From NCBI GenBank assembly GCA_038326165.1, contig JBBQJT010000036.1, positions 1-37,766 on the forward strand: a DNA stretch of 37,766 bases. The letters run 5' to 3'. The first letter of the stretch is position 1; each line of letters opens with the position of its first letter. Position numbers and translations under genes: made by a program. Positions 18,717-25,100 of the stretch are shown here, in pieces. Source of the DNA: JAEUUM01 sp038326165 (GTDB lineage: Bacteria > Bacteroidota > Bacteroidia > Chitinophagales > Saprospiraceae). The notes beneath the pieces are model-generated. The model saw nothing but the letters and a program-made list of their open reading frames with translations, searched no databases and was not told the DNA's origin.

Positions 18717-19148
18717 TTAGACCCGAACCATGTGTAAGATAATCTCATTTCCTCCGTCATTCATCCGGATAATCAAGGTGTTTAGTGCGATTTTTATAAT
18801 TTCCACCTTTCTCGATGCAGATGGATCTGTGTCATCAGGTTGCGTAAGCAAAAATTCTTTATGAATCGTGTATTTTCCTTCTTCCTTGTATAGACTTGGA
18901 TTTACAAACTCGTAATCTCCATTAATTTCAAAAGACATGGTAACTTTTGACCAGTCAGTCTTGATAGGATTTCCATTCTCGGTCAGGATATAACCTTTCC
19001 AATCGCCCAATATCATTACCCTTTGGACAGAATTCGTAAAAAAAAGAATAAAGCAAAATGCAATAAATGCCGAAGCGCCTAAAACATACCGCCAGTATTT
19101 TACTGACCAATAATAGATCAATCTTGAATATGAATTATCTAATAGCAC
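18717..19148 (-). CDS. Membrane-anchored lipocalin-like small protein
   Basis: 143 aa from a GTG at 19148. Residues about 20-40 (WRYVLGASAFIAFCFILFF) form one transmembrane segment near the N-terminus. The outer part reads GDWKGYILTENGNPIK, VTMSFEINGDYEFVNP, YKEEGKYTIHKEF and IALNTLIIRMNDGG, the beta-strand pattern of lipocalin-like domains in Bacteroidota (W-x-G...F..DG.Y......G.Y......L). I do not recognise a specific family. The start is uncertain: the -7 box at 19153-19160 lies only four bases before the GTG, implying a leaderless message, and no ATG occurs before the domain. It is divergent from dusB, with an 83-bp spacer. Confidence 0.65.
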   Translation of the reverse strand: MLLDNSYSRLIYYWSVKYWRYVLGASAFIAFCFILFFTNSVQRVMILGDWKGYILTENGNPIKTDWSKVTMSFEINGDYEFVNPSLYKEEGKYTIHKEFLLTQPDDTDPSASRKVEIIKIALNTLIIRMNDGGNEIILHMVRV

Positions 19149-19152
19149 AACT

Positions 19153-19160
19153 CAAAGGTA
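19153..19160 (-). promoter_or_regulatory. Predicted -7 box TACCTTTG, minus strand
   Basis: An exact TAnnTTTG match four bases before the GTG at 19148. If used, the transcript is leaderless or the true start lies downstream. No -33 partner is clear. Confidence 0.3.
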
Positions 19161-19214
19161 AGAAAAAATGATCTTTAAGGCTTCCATCTATTTCATGGAG
19201 AATATAAATCACCC

Positions 19215-19222
19215 TACCTTTG
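19215..19222 (+). promoter_or_regulatory. Predicted -7 box TACCTTTG for dusB-cca
   Basis: An exact TAnnTTTG match, with TTTC at 19191-19194 about 20 bases upstream. Transcription would start at about 19226-19229, only 3-6 nt before the dusB ATG at 19232. This box also argues against the in-frame TTG at 19220 as the start, because it lies inside the promoter. Confidence 0.4.
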
Positions 19223-19231
19223 CGATCCACA

Positions 19232-20227
19232 ATGGTAAAGATAAGAGATATAGAGTTGGGTGAATTCCCTTTGCTACTTGCACCAATGGAAGATGTTAGC
19301 GATCCTCCCTTTCGCAAACTATGCAAGCAATTTGGTGCAGACATGATGTACACTGAGTTTATCAGTGCTGACGGATTGGTGCATGACGCCGATAAAAGTT
19401 TTCAAAAACTGGATATATTCGATTACGAAAGACCAATAGGAATCCAATATTTTGGAGGGCATCTTGAAAACATGATTGCAGCGGCCCATATCGTAGAGCA
19501 AGCCAATCCTGATGTGATAGACATCAACTATGGTTGCCCAGTAGCCAAAGTAGCATGCAGAATGGCAGGGGCCGGTCTGTTGCAGGATATTCCAAAAATG
19601 ATAACACTTACACAGGCAGTGGTAAAAAGTACCAATAAGCCGGTTACCGTAAAAACCAGGTTGGGTTGGGATGAACAATCCATTAATATTGTTGAAGTAG
19701 CTGAAAGACTGCAGGACATAGGCATTGCCGCTTTGACAATACACGGTCGTACTAGAAAACAAATGTATAAAGGTGAGGCAAATTGGGAACATATTTCAGC
19801 GGTCAAAAACAACCAAAGAATGCATATTCCCATTTTTGGAAATGGGGATATCGACTCTCCTGAAAAAGCAGTTCTCTACAAAAACAGATATGACGTTGAC
19901 GGTATGATGATAGGGCGTGCATCTATTGGCTACCCTTGGATATTCAATGAAATCAAGGCATTGATGTTTGAAAACCGAATAGCTGAAAAGCCAGATATTG
20001 GTATGCGTGTAAGTGCTGCCAAGTCACATTTATTAGACGCCATCGCTTGGAAAGGCGAAAAACTTGGAATTCTTGAAACACGTCGTCACTACACAAATTA
20101 TTTCAAAGGCCTGCCTGACATCAAAATCTTTCGTAGCAGACTTGTAGTTGAAGACAACAAAGAAACATTACTTGCCATACTAGATGAAATATCGGAAACT
20201 TACTCCGAATATGCCAATTTTATCTAA
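19232..20227 (+). CDS. dusB: tRNA-dihydrouridine synthase, DusB type
   Basis: 331 aa. This FMN-dependent enzyme reduces uridines in the tRNA D-loop. The TIM barrel starts with LLAPMEDVSDPPFRKLCKQF. FMN and substrate contacts are visible in MMYTEFISADGLV, IGIQYFGGHLENM and VIDINYGCPVAKVACR, with Cys of GCP the expected proton donor. The segments VKTRLGWDEQSINIV, LTIHGRTRKQMYKGEA, IFGNGDIDSPEKA and VDGMMIGRASIGYPWIF complete the phosphate-binding core. The helical C-terminal tRNA-binding domain ends near YSEYANFI. The ATG at 19232 fits the family N-terminus (MVKIRDIELGEFPLLLAPME). It is first in an operon with the CCA-adding enzyme, 15 bp away. The B-type assignment is by overall resemblance; A and C types are less likely. 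Confidence 0.93.
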   Translation: MVKIRDIELGEFPLLLAPMEDVSDPPFRKLCKQFGADMMYTEFISADGLVHDADKSFQKLDIFDYERPIGIQYFGGHLENMIAAAHIVEQANPDVIDINYGCPVAKVACRMAGAGLLQDIPKMITLTQAVVKSTNKPVTVKTRLGWDEQSINIVEVAERLQDIGIAALTIHGRTRKQMYKGEANWEHISAVKNNQRMHIPIFGNGDIDSPEKAVLYKNRYDVDGMMIGRASIGYPWIFNEIKALMFENRIAEKPDIGMRVSAAKSHLLDAIAWKGEKLGILETRRHYTNYFKGLPDIKIFRSRLVVEDNKETLLAILDEISETYSEYANFI

Positions 20228-20242
20228 TCAGAAATAATAATA

Positions 20243-21691
20243 TTGAAACCCGAAATCTTAACCGCAGACGCAGAATTGCTCAAGAAAATAGCAAAAGTAG
20301 CACAGGATCATAATACCCTTTGCTATGTGATTGGTGGGTTTGTTCGTGATCAACTTTTGAATAGACCTTCCAAAGACATTGACATTGTGACTGTAGGTGA
20401 CGGAATTATCTTTGCTGAGGCAGTTGCAAAATATCTTAACAGAACCGAACATTTGGTTACTTATGGCAGATATGGTACAGCTATGTTGAAATTGGATGGG
20501 CATGAAATAGAATTCGTAGGTGCTCGAAAAGAATCATACACGACAGATTCCAGAAATCCTCATGTATTACCGGGCACTATCGAGGAAGACCAATTGAGAA
20601 GAGACTTTACCATTAACGCAATGGCTATTAGTCTCAATGCACATGATTATGGTGAATTGATTGATCCTTTTAATGGAGTAGATGATCTCAGCAACCAAAT
20701 CATTCGAACTCCGACCGATCCGGATACAACTTTCAGTGACGATCCTCTTAGAATGATACGGGCAATCAGGTTTGCAACACAATTGGGTTTTTCAATTGAA
20801 GAAAGCACGTTCAATTCAATTAAATCGAAAGCCCACAGGATTGATATCATCTCAAAAGAAAGGATACTTGTTGAGCTTAACAAAATTCTCATGTCAATGG
20901 AGCCTTCAGTTGGCTTTCATCTATTGATGAACTCCAAACTGCTTCATTTAATACTTCCTGAAGTGTACGACTTGAAAGGTGCAGAATACATAGACGGGGT
21001 TGGGCACAAAGACAATTTTTATCACACGCTTGAAGTTGTGGACAATGTTCGACGCAAATCATCAAATTTATGGCTATTGTGGGCAGCATTATTACATGAT
21101 ATCGGTAAACCTCCCACGAAGAAATTCCACAAAGAATTAGGATGGACATTTCACGGGCATGAAAATGTTGGTGCAAAAATGGTTTACAAGTTATTTACAC
21201 GAATGAAAATGCCATTGGACCATAAGCTAAAGTATGTTCAAAAGTTGGTAGCATTGCACTTGAGGCCAATTTCATTGACGAAAGAAAATATTTCAGATGC
21301 AGCAATCCGCCGTTTGCTTTTTGATGCTGGTGAAGAAATAGACGATTTGATGGTACTTTGTTCAGCAGATATCACCTCAAAAAATGCAAGTAAAAAAGCA
21401 AAATACCTTGCCAATTACGAGATTGTAAAACAGCTGATGGATCAAGTTGAAGAAAAAGATCGTCTCAGAAATTGGCAACCTCCAATAACAGGTGAAATAA
21501 TAATGAGCAGTTTCAACATAAAACCTTGCAAAGAAGTGGGCATTATCAAAACTTCCATCAGAGAAGCAATTCTGGATGGCATAATAGAAAATGAATATAG
21601 TAATGCCTTTAATTTTATGATTATTGAAGGCAAAAAACTCGGTTTAACAGCGATTGAAAATCCCAGTCACAAGACAACTGATACTAAATAA
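20243..21691 (+). CDS. cca: CCA tRNA nucleotidyltransferase with HD domain
   Basis: 482 aa. It adds or repairs the 3' CCA (or the terminal A) of tRNAs. The class II nucleotidyltransferase head shows VIGGFVRDQLLNRPSKDIDI with the catalytic DID, then RRDFTINAMAI and DDPLRMIRAIRFATQLGF. An HD phosphohydrolase domain follows, with HTLEVVDN, LLHDIGKPPTKKF, FHGHENVGAKM and LVALHLRP. Whether it makes full CCA or only part cannot be told from sequence. The start is the TTG at 20243, since no ATG precedes the conserved head; it lies 15 bp after the dusB stop, so the two are co-transcribed. The adjacent ssrA gene (24148-24519) does not encode its CCA end, so it depends on such an enzyme. The downstream neighbour is convergent. 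Confidence 0.93.
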   Translation: MKPEILTADAELLKKIAKVAQDHNTLCYVIGGFVRDQLLNRPSKDIDIVTVGDGIIFAEAVAKYLNRTEHLVTYGRYGTAMLKLDGHEIEFVGARKESYTTDSRNPHVLPGTIEEDQLRRDFTINAMAISLNAHDYGELIDPFNGVDDLSNQIIRTPTDPDTTFSDDPLRMIRAIRFATQLGFSIEESTFNSIKSKAHRIDIISKERILVELNKILMSMEPSVGFHLLMNSKLLHLILPEVYDLKGAEYIDGVGHKDNFYHTLEVVDNVRRKSSNLWLLWAALLHDIGKPPTKKFHKELGWTFHGHENVGAKMVYKLFTRMKMPLDHKLKYVQKLVALHLRPISLTKENISDAAIRRLLFDAGEEIDDLMVLCSADITSKNASKKAKYLANYEIVKQLMDQVEEKDRLRNWQPPITGEIIMSSFNIKPCKEVGIIKTSIREAILDGIIENEYSNAFNFMIIEGKKLGLTAIENPSHKTTDTK

Positions 21692-21703
21692 AGTGAAACA
21701 AGC

Positions 21704-22717
21704 TTAATCAAATAGCTTTTTATAGGAGTCACTTTCGCCTTCAGTTCTCTCTTCTTTTATTACTTCAGGATTTGAAGAGTTTAGGTCCAAAGAGTTTGAT
21801 GACTTACTGGGCATCAATAAAAGTTGACTTTGTGATTCCCACTTTTCAAGCATTTTCATCCCTTCTTCTTCAAAAACCCCATTTTGTAAATCTACACTGT
21901 CCATAAATCCAGATGACATTTCCATAAAACGTTCCATTTCGCCAACTTTATTGGCAACATCATCAGCAATAGCTTCAACAGCCATATCGAACATAGCTTT
22001 TTTGTCCTTGTCACCACCGATAACATTCATCGCTGAGGACATTGCAGAATGGCCGGCTTTCATCATTGCACGTTCTTGTTCCTTTACTATTACTTGATCC
22101 TTGGTATCCTCAAGCAATACTTCGCTATTCTCGCGCATCTTTAGTAATATTTTATAAAGGATATCCATTTTACCAAGCAGATTCTTATATTTTTCATTTG
22201 AATCCTGCAACCTCGCTGCTTGTCTGGTAGAAAGAATCATTTGTTTCTCGTTACCCTGTTTATTAGCAGCTTGTGCCAACTTCAGTTCGTCCTCAATTTT
22301 ACTTGTATTCTCATTCAAGATGGTTTTTAACTTTTGAATTTGCCCCTTAAGACCACCCATTTGATTATCCATTTTGCCCAGACTATCCTGCAAATTATCG
22401 ATATACGACTTTAGGATACCAATTGGATCAATATTGACAAAAATACCCGTAATCCAACGCATGATGCTTTTGTAGCCATACCATACAAGGTTGCGCATTC
22501 TTGGATCTACAACCATATAAATTAATGCCGCCAGAGCTACCGCTAAAATCCCTAAATACAGCATATTTGACGCAATATTCACCAAATAAGGCAAAGCTTT
22601 GTACAATAGATAGCCTCCGCCTAGGAGTATTCCACCTAAAAAAAGTGAACCTGTAAGACCTTCAGGTCGTTGCCAAAAAGACTTGGGCTTGAATTCTGGA
22701 TTCGGAATATTTGCCAT
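21704..22717 (-). CDS. Membrane protein with PspA-like coiled-coil region
   Basis: 337 aa. Two transmembrane helices near the N-terminus (GSLFLGGILLGGGYLLYKAL and NMLYLGILAVALAALIYMVV) are followed by a long helical, charged region: LKSYIDNLQDSLGKMDNQ, LKGQIQKLKTILNENTSKIE, EKQMILSTRQAARLQDSNEK and MRENSEVLLEDTKDQ. The pattern resembles PspA/IM30-type helical hairpins, but I do not claim that family. The tail after about residue 300 is serine-rich and probably disordered. The ATG at 22717 (MANIPNPEFKPKSF) is preferred to one 60 bases upstream because the promoter -7 box lies at 22759-22766, so a start at 22777 would precede transcription. It is convergent with cca (12-bp gap) and divergent from the YceI gene. 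Confidence 0.8.
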   Translation of the reverse strand: MANIPNPEFKPKSFWQRPEGLTGSLFLGGILLGGGYLLYKALPYLVNIASNMLYLGILAVALAALIYMVVDPRMRNLVWYGYKSIMRWITGIFVNIDPIGILKSYIDNLQDSLGKMDNQMGGLKGQIQKLKTILNENTSKIEDELKLAQAANKQGNEKQMILSTRQAARLQDSNEKYKNLLGKMDILYKILLKMRENSEVLLEDTKDQVIVKEQERAMMKAGHSAMSSAMNVIGGDKDKKAMFDMAVEAIADDVANKVGEMERFMEMSSGFMDSVDLQNGVFEEEGMKMLEKWESQSQLLLMPSKSSNSLDLNSSNPEVIKEERTEGESDSYKKLFD

Positions 22718-22758
22718 TTTTGTTAGTTGTTTGAATAAAATGAATACATTAGATTGAA

Positions 22759-22791
22759 CAAAGTTAAACTCTGACATGAAATAATTACAAA
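22759..22791 (-). promoter_or_regulatory. Predicted promoter TTTG-N21-TAACTTTG
   Basis: On the minus strand TTTG (22788-22791) and TAACTTTG (22759-22766) are 21 bases apart, close to the Bacteroidota -33/-7 layout. The expected start near 22752 gives a leader of about 35 nt before the ATG at 22717. Confidence 0.5.
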
Positions 22792-22925
22792 TTATCTTGT
22801 ATTCTGTCAGTTACAATCCTGATAGATTATATCAACTTCGTTAATCTATCGTTAAAATAACAATCCGTACTATAATTTTAGTAACTTAGTCCGTCTTTTA
22901 GATATTAATATAAAAAATCAAAAAC

Positions 22926-23477
22926 ATGAAAAATTTGGTGGCGTTATTCGTTGCGTTAGTTTTCTGCAATTTCGCAAACGCCCAGAATCGTATATTCACA
23001 AAACAAGCAAATGTAAAATTCAATGCAACGTCCTCGGCTGAAAAGATTGAAGCTGGTAATAATTCTGGAACTTGTGTTGTGGATATGACTTCAGGAAACA
23101 TTGAATCAGCTGTCCTAATCAAAGGATTCAAATTTGCTAAAGCCTTGATGCAGGAACATTTCAATGAAAACTATATGGAATCTGACAAATTTCCGAAGAG
23201 TATTTTCAAAGGAAAAATTGACAATATCATGAGTGTAAATTTTGATAAAGATGGAACATACAATACGAAAGCTATGGGAAAATTAACTGTTCACGGTGTC
23301 ACTAAAGATGTTGTTGCTCCAGTTACTTTCACGATAAAAGGCGGAAAAATACAAAGCGAAACAAACTTCAACGTAGTTCTGAGTGACTACGGAATAGATA
23401 TACCCAAATTGGTAAGTGACAAAGTTGCAAAGACAGCTAAAATATCTGTTGAAGCAATGTTGCAACCAATGAAATAG
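22926..23477 (+). CDS. YceI-family secreted lipid-binding-like protein
   Basis: 183 aa with signal peptide MKNLVALFVALVFCNFANAQ. The mature part is the YceI lipocalin-like barrel: FTKQANVKFNATSSAEKIEA, IKGFKFAKALMQEHFNENY, ESDKFPKSIFKGKIDN, YNTKAMGKLTVHGVTKDVV and VLSDYGIDIPKLV. The MxExHFNENYMxSxKFPKxxFKG stretch and the LTxHGVTK motif are family hallmarks. YceI proteins bind isoprenoid-like lipids in the periplasm; the role here is not known. It is transcribed alone, with a terminator-like hairpin about 25 bp after the stop. Confidence 0.9.
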   Translation: MKNLVALFVALVFCNFANAQNRIFTKQANVKFNATSSAEKIEAGNNSGTCVVDMTSGNIESAVLIKGFKFAKALMQEHFNENYMESDKFPKSIFKGKIDNIMSVNFDKDGTYNTKAMGKLTVHGVTKDVVAPVTFTIKGGKIQSETNFNVVLSDYGIDIPKLVSDKVAKTAKISVEAMLQPMK

Positions 23478-23499
23478 ATTAAAATCTATCAAAATACAA

Positions 23500-23529
23500 A
23501 AAATGGGCTTACTGATGGAGGCCCCTTTT
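23500..23529 (+). terminator. Rho-independent-like terminator after the YceI gene
   Basis: GGGCT (23505-23509) pairs with GGCCC (23520-23524) around a 10-nt loop. The stem is flanked by an A-run before it and TTTT after it, which can extend it. The stem is short, hence moderate confidence. Confidence 0.45.
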
Positions 23530-23581
23530 GTTTTATAAAATTTCTATATATAACAATTTTCAGTACCAGCATTAAAAGCCA

Positions 23582-23640
23582 AAAAAAAGACTTAACCAGT
23601 GAACTGATTAAGTCTTTGTGTGGAGCTGGAGGGATTCGAA
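23582..23640. repeat. Orphan copy of the tmRNA 3' end and terminator (direct repeat 1)
   Basis: Identical over 59 bp to 24109-24167. On the minus strand it reads TTCGAATCCCTCCAGCTCCA, then a spacer and the terminator hairpin. Identity would extend seven bases further (CCCTCGT, 23703-23709 versus 24168-24174) but for a 62-bp insertion at 23641-23702. There is no 5' half, so it is not a second tmRNA or a tRNA. Confidence 0.85.
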
Positions 23641-23702
23641 TACCGACGAATGCTTTGCATTGTAGGTATCCTGACTCTCCGATCTAATCGGAATTGTCAG
23701 GA
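23641..23702. repeat. 62-bp double-hairpin insertion in the orphan tmRNA end
   Basis: It interrupts the tmRNA-derived repeat exactly between TTCGAA and CCCTCGT. It contains two nested hairpins: TACC with AATGC-TTT-GCATT inside and GGTA closing, then CTGAC with CCGAT-CTA-ATCGG inside and GTCAG closing. No ORF and no clear target duplication were seen. It looks like a small palindromic repeat element. Confidence 0.6.
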
Positions 23703-23723
23703 CCCTCGTGTTTTCTTGCATAT

Positions 23724-24095
23724 TTAGATATAAACTGATCCAATCTCTTCTTCGTCAAGTTCTTTAACCCAAAATCCGCTAATGCGGATTTCGCCCTTTG
23801 GGTCGACGAAAATCTTTGATTTTGTCGAGGTTAAACCCAGACAAATTTTGGCAACAACCAAAAATTTCGTCGATTCAGCGTCTAACGCTGAATTTGGGTT
23901 TAACTTCCTCTCCAATTGGACCGCCTCCGATCTTGTTTCTTTGTGAATACTTATTGCTAATTCCCAAGGCATATACTTGCTCGTGTAGCTTTCATATCCA
24001 TTATTGTGGCGTAATATGCGGGCTGCAACATCTTCTGTTTGTCCAACATAATACCCCTGCTTGATTTGGGAATAAATTACATAAACATAGTACAT
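23724..24095 (-). CDS. GIY-YIG nuclease-domain protein with palindrome-encoded insert
   Basis: 123 aa. The N-terminal 65 residues are a compact GIY-YIG domain of the UvrC/Slx1 type: MYYVYVIYSQIKQGYYVGQT (the Y-Y...Y-V-G pair standing for GIY-YIG), DVAARILRHNNG, YTSKYMPWELAISIHK and the metal-binding Glu in TRSEAVQLERKLN. Bacteroidota homologues usually end soon after this helix. Here the next roughly 45 residues (from about SALDAESTKF to RISGFW) are encoded by a palindrome-rich DNA insert (23766-23904) that keeps the frame, followed by KELDEEEIGSVYI. Standalone proteins of this type have unclear roles; some GIY-YIG enzymes are homing endonucleases. It lies between the two copies of the ssrA 3' end, directly behind the ssrA terminator. 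Confidence 0.8.
   Translation of the reverse strand: MYYVYVIYSQIKQGYYVGQTEDVAARILRHNNGYESYTSKYMPWELAISIHKETRSEAVQLERKLNPNSALDAESTKFLVVAKICLGLTSTKSKIFVDPKGEIRISGFWVKELDEEEIGSVYI
23766..23904. repeat. In-frame palindromic insert within the GIY-YIG gene
   Basis: Dense inverted repeats: AATCCGC-TAAT-GCGGATT (23773-23790), ATTCAGCG-TCTAA-CGCTGAAT (23873-23893), an AAATTTTGG/CCAAAAATTT arm pair, and a CGAC...GTCG hairpin. GTTAAACCCA (23830-23839) faces TGGGTTTAAC (23895-23904) as an outer 10-bp pair. It lies inside the GIY-YIG reading frame without stops, much as Rickettsia palindromic elements sit inside genes. The boundaries are estimated from the palindromes. Confidence 0.6.
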
Positions 24096-24108
24096 AAGGC
24101 TTTAATTT

Positions 24109-24141
24109 AAAAAAAGACTTAACCAGTGAACTGATTAAGTC
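24109..24141 (-). terminator. ssrA rho-independent terminator
   Basis: On the minus strand a 12-bp stem (GACTTAATCAGT / ACTGGTTAAGTC, with G-U pairs) with a 2-nt loop spans 24116-24141 and is followed by seven T's. It begins six bases after the tmRNA 3' end. A perfect copy exists at 23582-23614 as part of the 59-bp direct repeat. Confidence 0.85.
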
Positions 24142-24147
24142 TTTGTG

Positions 24148-24519
24148 TGGAGCTGGAGGGATTCGAACCCTCGTCCAGAGCAAGTACCTGAGAGCTTTCT
24201 TCATGCTTAGCCGAATTTCGTGTTGTCGGGATTAGAATGAGTAGTTCGACAAACTCGTATCTGATCCGTAGGTGATGAGTTTCGCCAAAAGTTCCCACCA
24301 ATGCTTTTGACTATCCTGCGGGTATTATGTGCAGTGTACTGTGTAGCAGAAATCAAGTACAGGCACAATGGCGTTTAGTTCCTAGAACTAAGCAGCCATG
24401 GCGTAGGTATTCTCGCCATTTGAAAAAGGTGTTGACAATCATTTGTTAACGGAGTGAATTATCATGCTCCGGCATGCTTACCAACCGATTTCCCTTACCT
24501 GTCGATTCCGGTCAGCCCC
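24148..24519 (-). ncRNA. ssrA: Transfer-messenger RNA (tmRNA)
   Basis: The RNA runs from GGGGCTGACCGGAATCGACA at 24519 to CAGCTCCA at 24148, about 372 nt. Its ends pair as a tRNA-like acceptor (GGGGCUG with CAGCUCC), and the T-arm GGGTTCGAATCCC is present. With SmpB it rescues stalled ribosomes. The tag frame reads GGC GAG AAT ACC TAC GCC ATG GCT GCT TAG (24388-24417, minus), giving GENTYAMAA after the alanine carried by tmRNA; the AA end is the usual protease signal. The CCA end is not encoded (the genome reads ACACA after CAGCTCC), so it must be added by the CCA enzyme at 20243-21691. A 527-bp GIY-YIG element sits just beyond its 3' end. Confidence 0.95.
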
Positions 24520-24572
24520 ATATTCTGATACTAAACCTTTTCATTGCTAAAAAAGTTCCTTAACCATTAAAT

Positions 24573-24992
24573 TTATTCTGAACTTTTATAAATCATTAAC
24601 TCTAAGGAGCCTTCCAATTCCTCTGCTTCAAATATAACCCTATATTTGCCAGCTTCAAACTCCAATTCGCTTTTGGCTGCACCTTCCATTTTGTTAGAAG
24701 ATATTACTCTGCCGTCCTTGCCAACGATAGTCATTGTCAGTTTGCCTTTAAGCGGTCTGATGGTACTTTCGATGATCATTTTACCACCAGTACAGTCTAA
24801 TTCATAATTATAGATTTTACTAAGAGGCTGGGAATGGCTTAGGCTCAAAAACAATTGATCAATATCCATTTCAACATTTACTGGATCATTTGTTGATTCA
24901 ATTTTATCAAAATCTATAACTTGGGCACTTGAGTTATTAATTGATGTGAAATAAAAGGCAATGGCCAAAAAGCAATGGATATAGTATTTCAT
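24573..24992 (-). CDS. Small secreted protein of unknown function
   Basis: 139 aa with signal peptide MKYYIHCFLAIAFYFTSINN then SSAQ. The ATG at 24992 is preferred to one four codons upstream because of the signal-peptide shape. The mature part is a short beta-rich domain: YELDCTGGKMIIESTIRPLK, LTMTIVGKDGRVISSNKMEG and FEAGKYRVIFEAEELEGSLE. This looks like a small Ig-like or pre-peptidase-C-like fold, but I cannot name a family. It lies 54 bp from the 5' end of ssrA on the same strand, and divergent from the dehydrogenase at 25101. Confidence 0.7.
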   Translation of the reverse strand: MKYYIHCFLAIAFYFTSINNSSAQVIDFDKIESTNDPVNVEMDIDQLFLSLSHSQPLSKIYNYELDCTGGKMIIESTIRPLKGKLTMTIVGKDGRVISSNKMEGAAKSELEFEAGKYRVIFEAEELEGSLELMIYKSSE

Positions 24993-25015
24993 GATAAAGA
25001 ACAATTATGTTGAAA

Positions 25016-25023
25016 CAAATATA
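25016..25023 (-). promoter_or_regulatory. Predicted -7 box TATATTTG for the small secreted protein
   Basis: An exact TAnnTTTG match on the minus strand, with a start near 25010 and a leader of about 18 nt before the ATG at 24992. A TTTC at 25041-25044 is 17 bases upstream, slightly short of the usual spacing. Confidence 0.4.
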
Positions 25024-25069
25024 GTAAAGATTAATTTCATGAAAGTCCTTAATATCTAAATTGGCATGA

Positions 25070-25077
25070 TATTTTTG
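25070..25077 (+). promoter_or_regulatory. Predicted -7 box TATTTTTG for the dehydrogenase gene
   Basis: An exact TAnnTTTG match 23 bases before the ATG at 25101. This favours that ATG over the in-frame TTG at 25086, which would lie at the transcription start. No -33 box is clear. Confidence 0.4.
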
Positions 25078-25100
25078 CAGTTCATTTGCTAAATCACATC

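Larger units (their letters stand above)
23582..24108 (-). mobile_element. Minimal GIY-YIG element inserted at the ssrA 3' end
   Basis: A 527-bp unit is bounded by a 59-bp perfect direct repeat: 23582-23640 and 24109-24167. The repeat is the tmRNA 3' end (T-arm from TTCGAA to the acceptor end) plus its terminator hairpin and T-tract. Inside is one gene, a GIY-YIG protein on the ssrA strand. The arrangement looks like an integrative element with attL and attR in a tmRNA gene, but no integrase is present and only the nuclease gene is carried. After insertion the intact 3' end stays with ssrA (24148-24519) and the orphan copy lies distally. Mobility through the GIY-YIG nuclease is inference; a remnant of a larger excised element is the alternative. 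Confidence 0.6.

Noticed and set aside
23589..23640. A tRNA gene or second tmRNA at the orphan repeat
   Set aside because: Only the T-arm, acceptor 3' side and terminator are present; there is no 5' partner or anticodon arm.
24001..24301. Minus-strand ORFs across the tmRNA
   Set aside because: They read through ssrA and its terminator and are not coding; the only translated part is the nine-codon tag.
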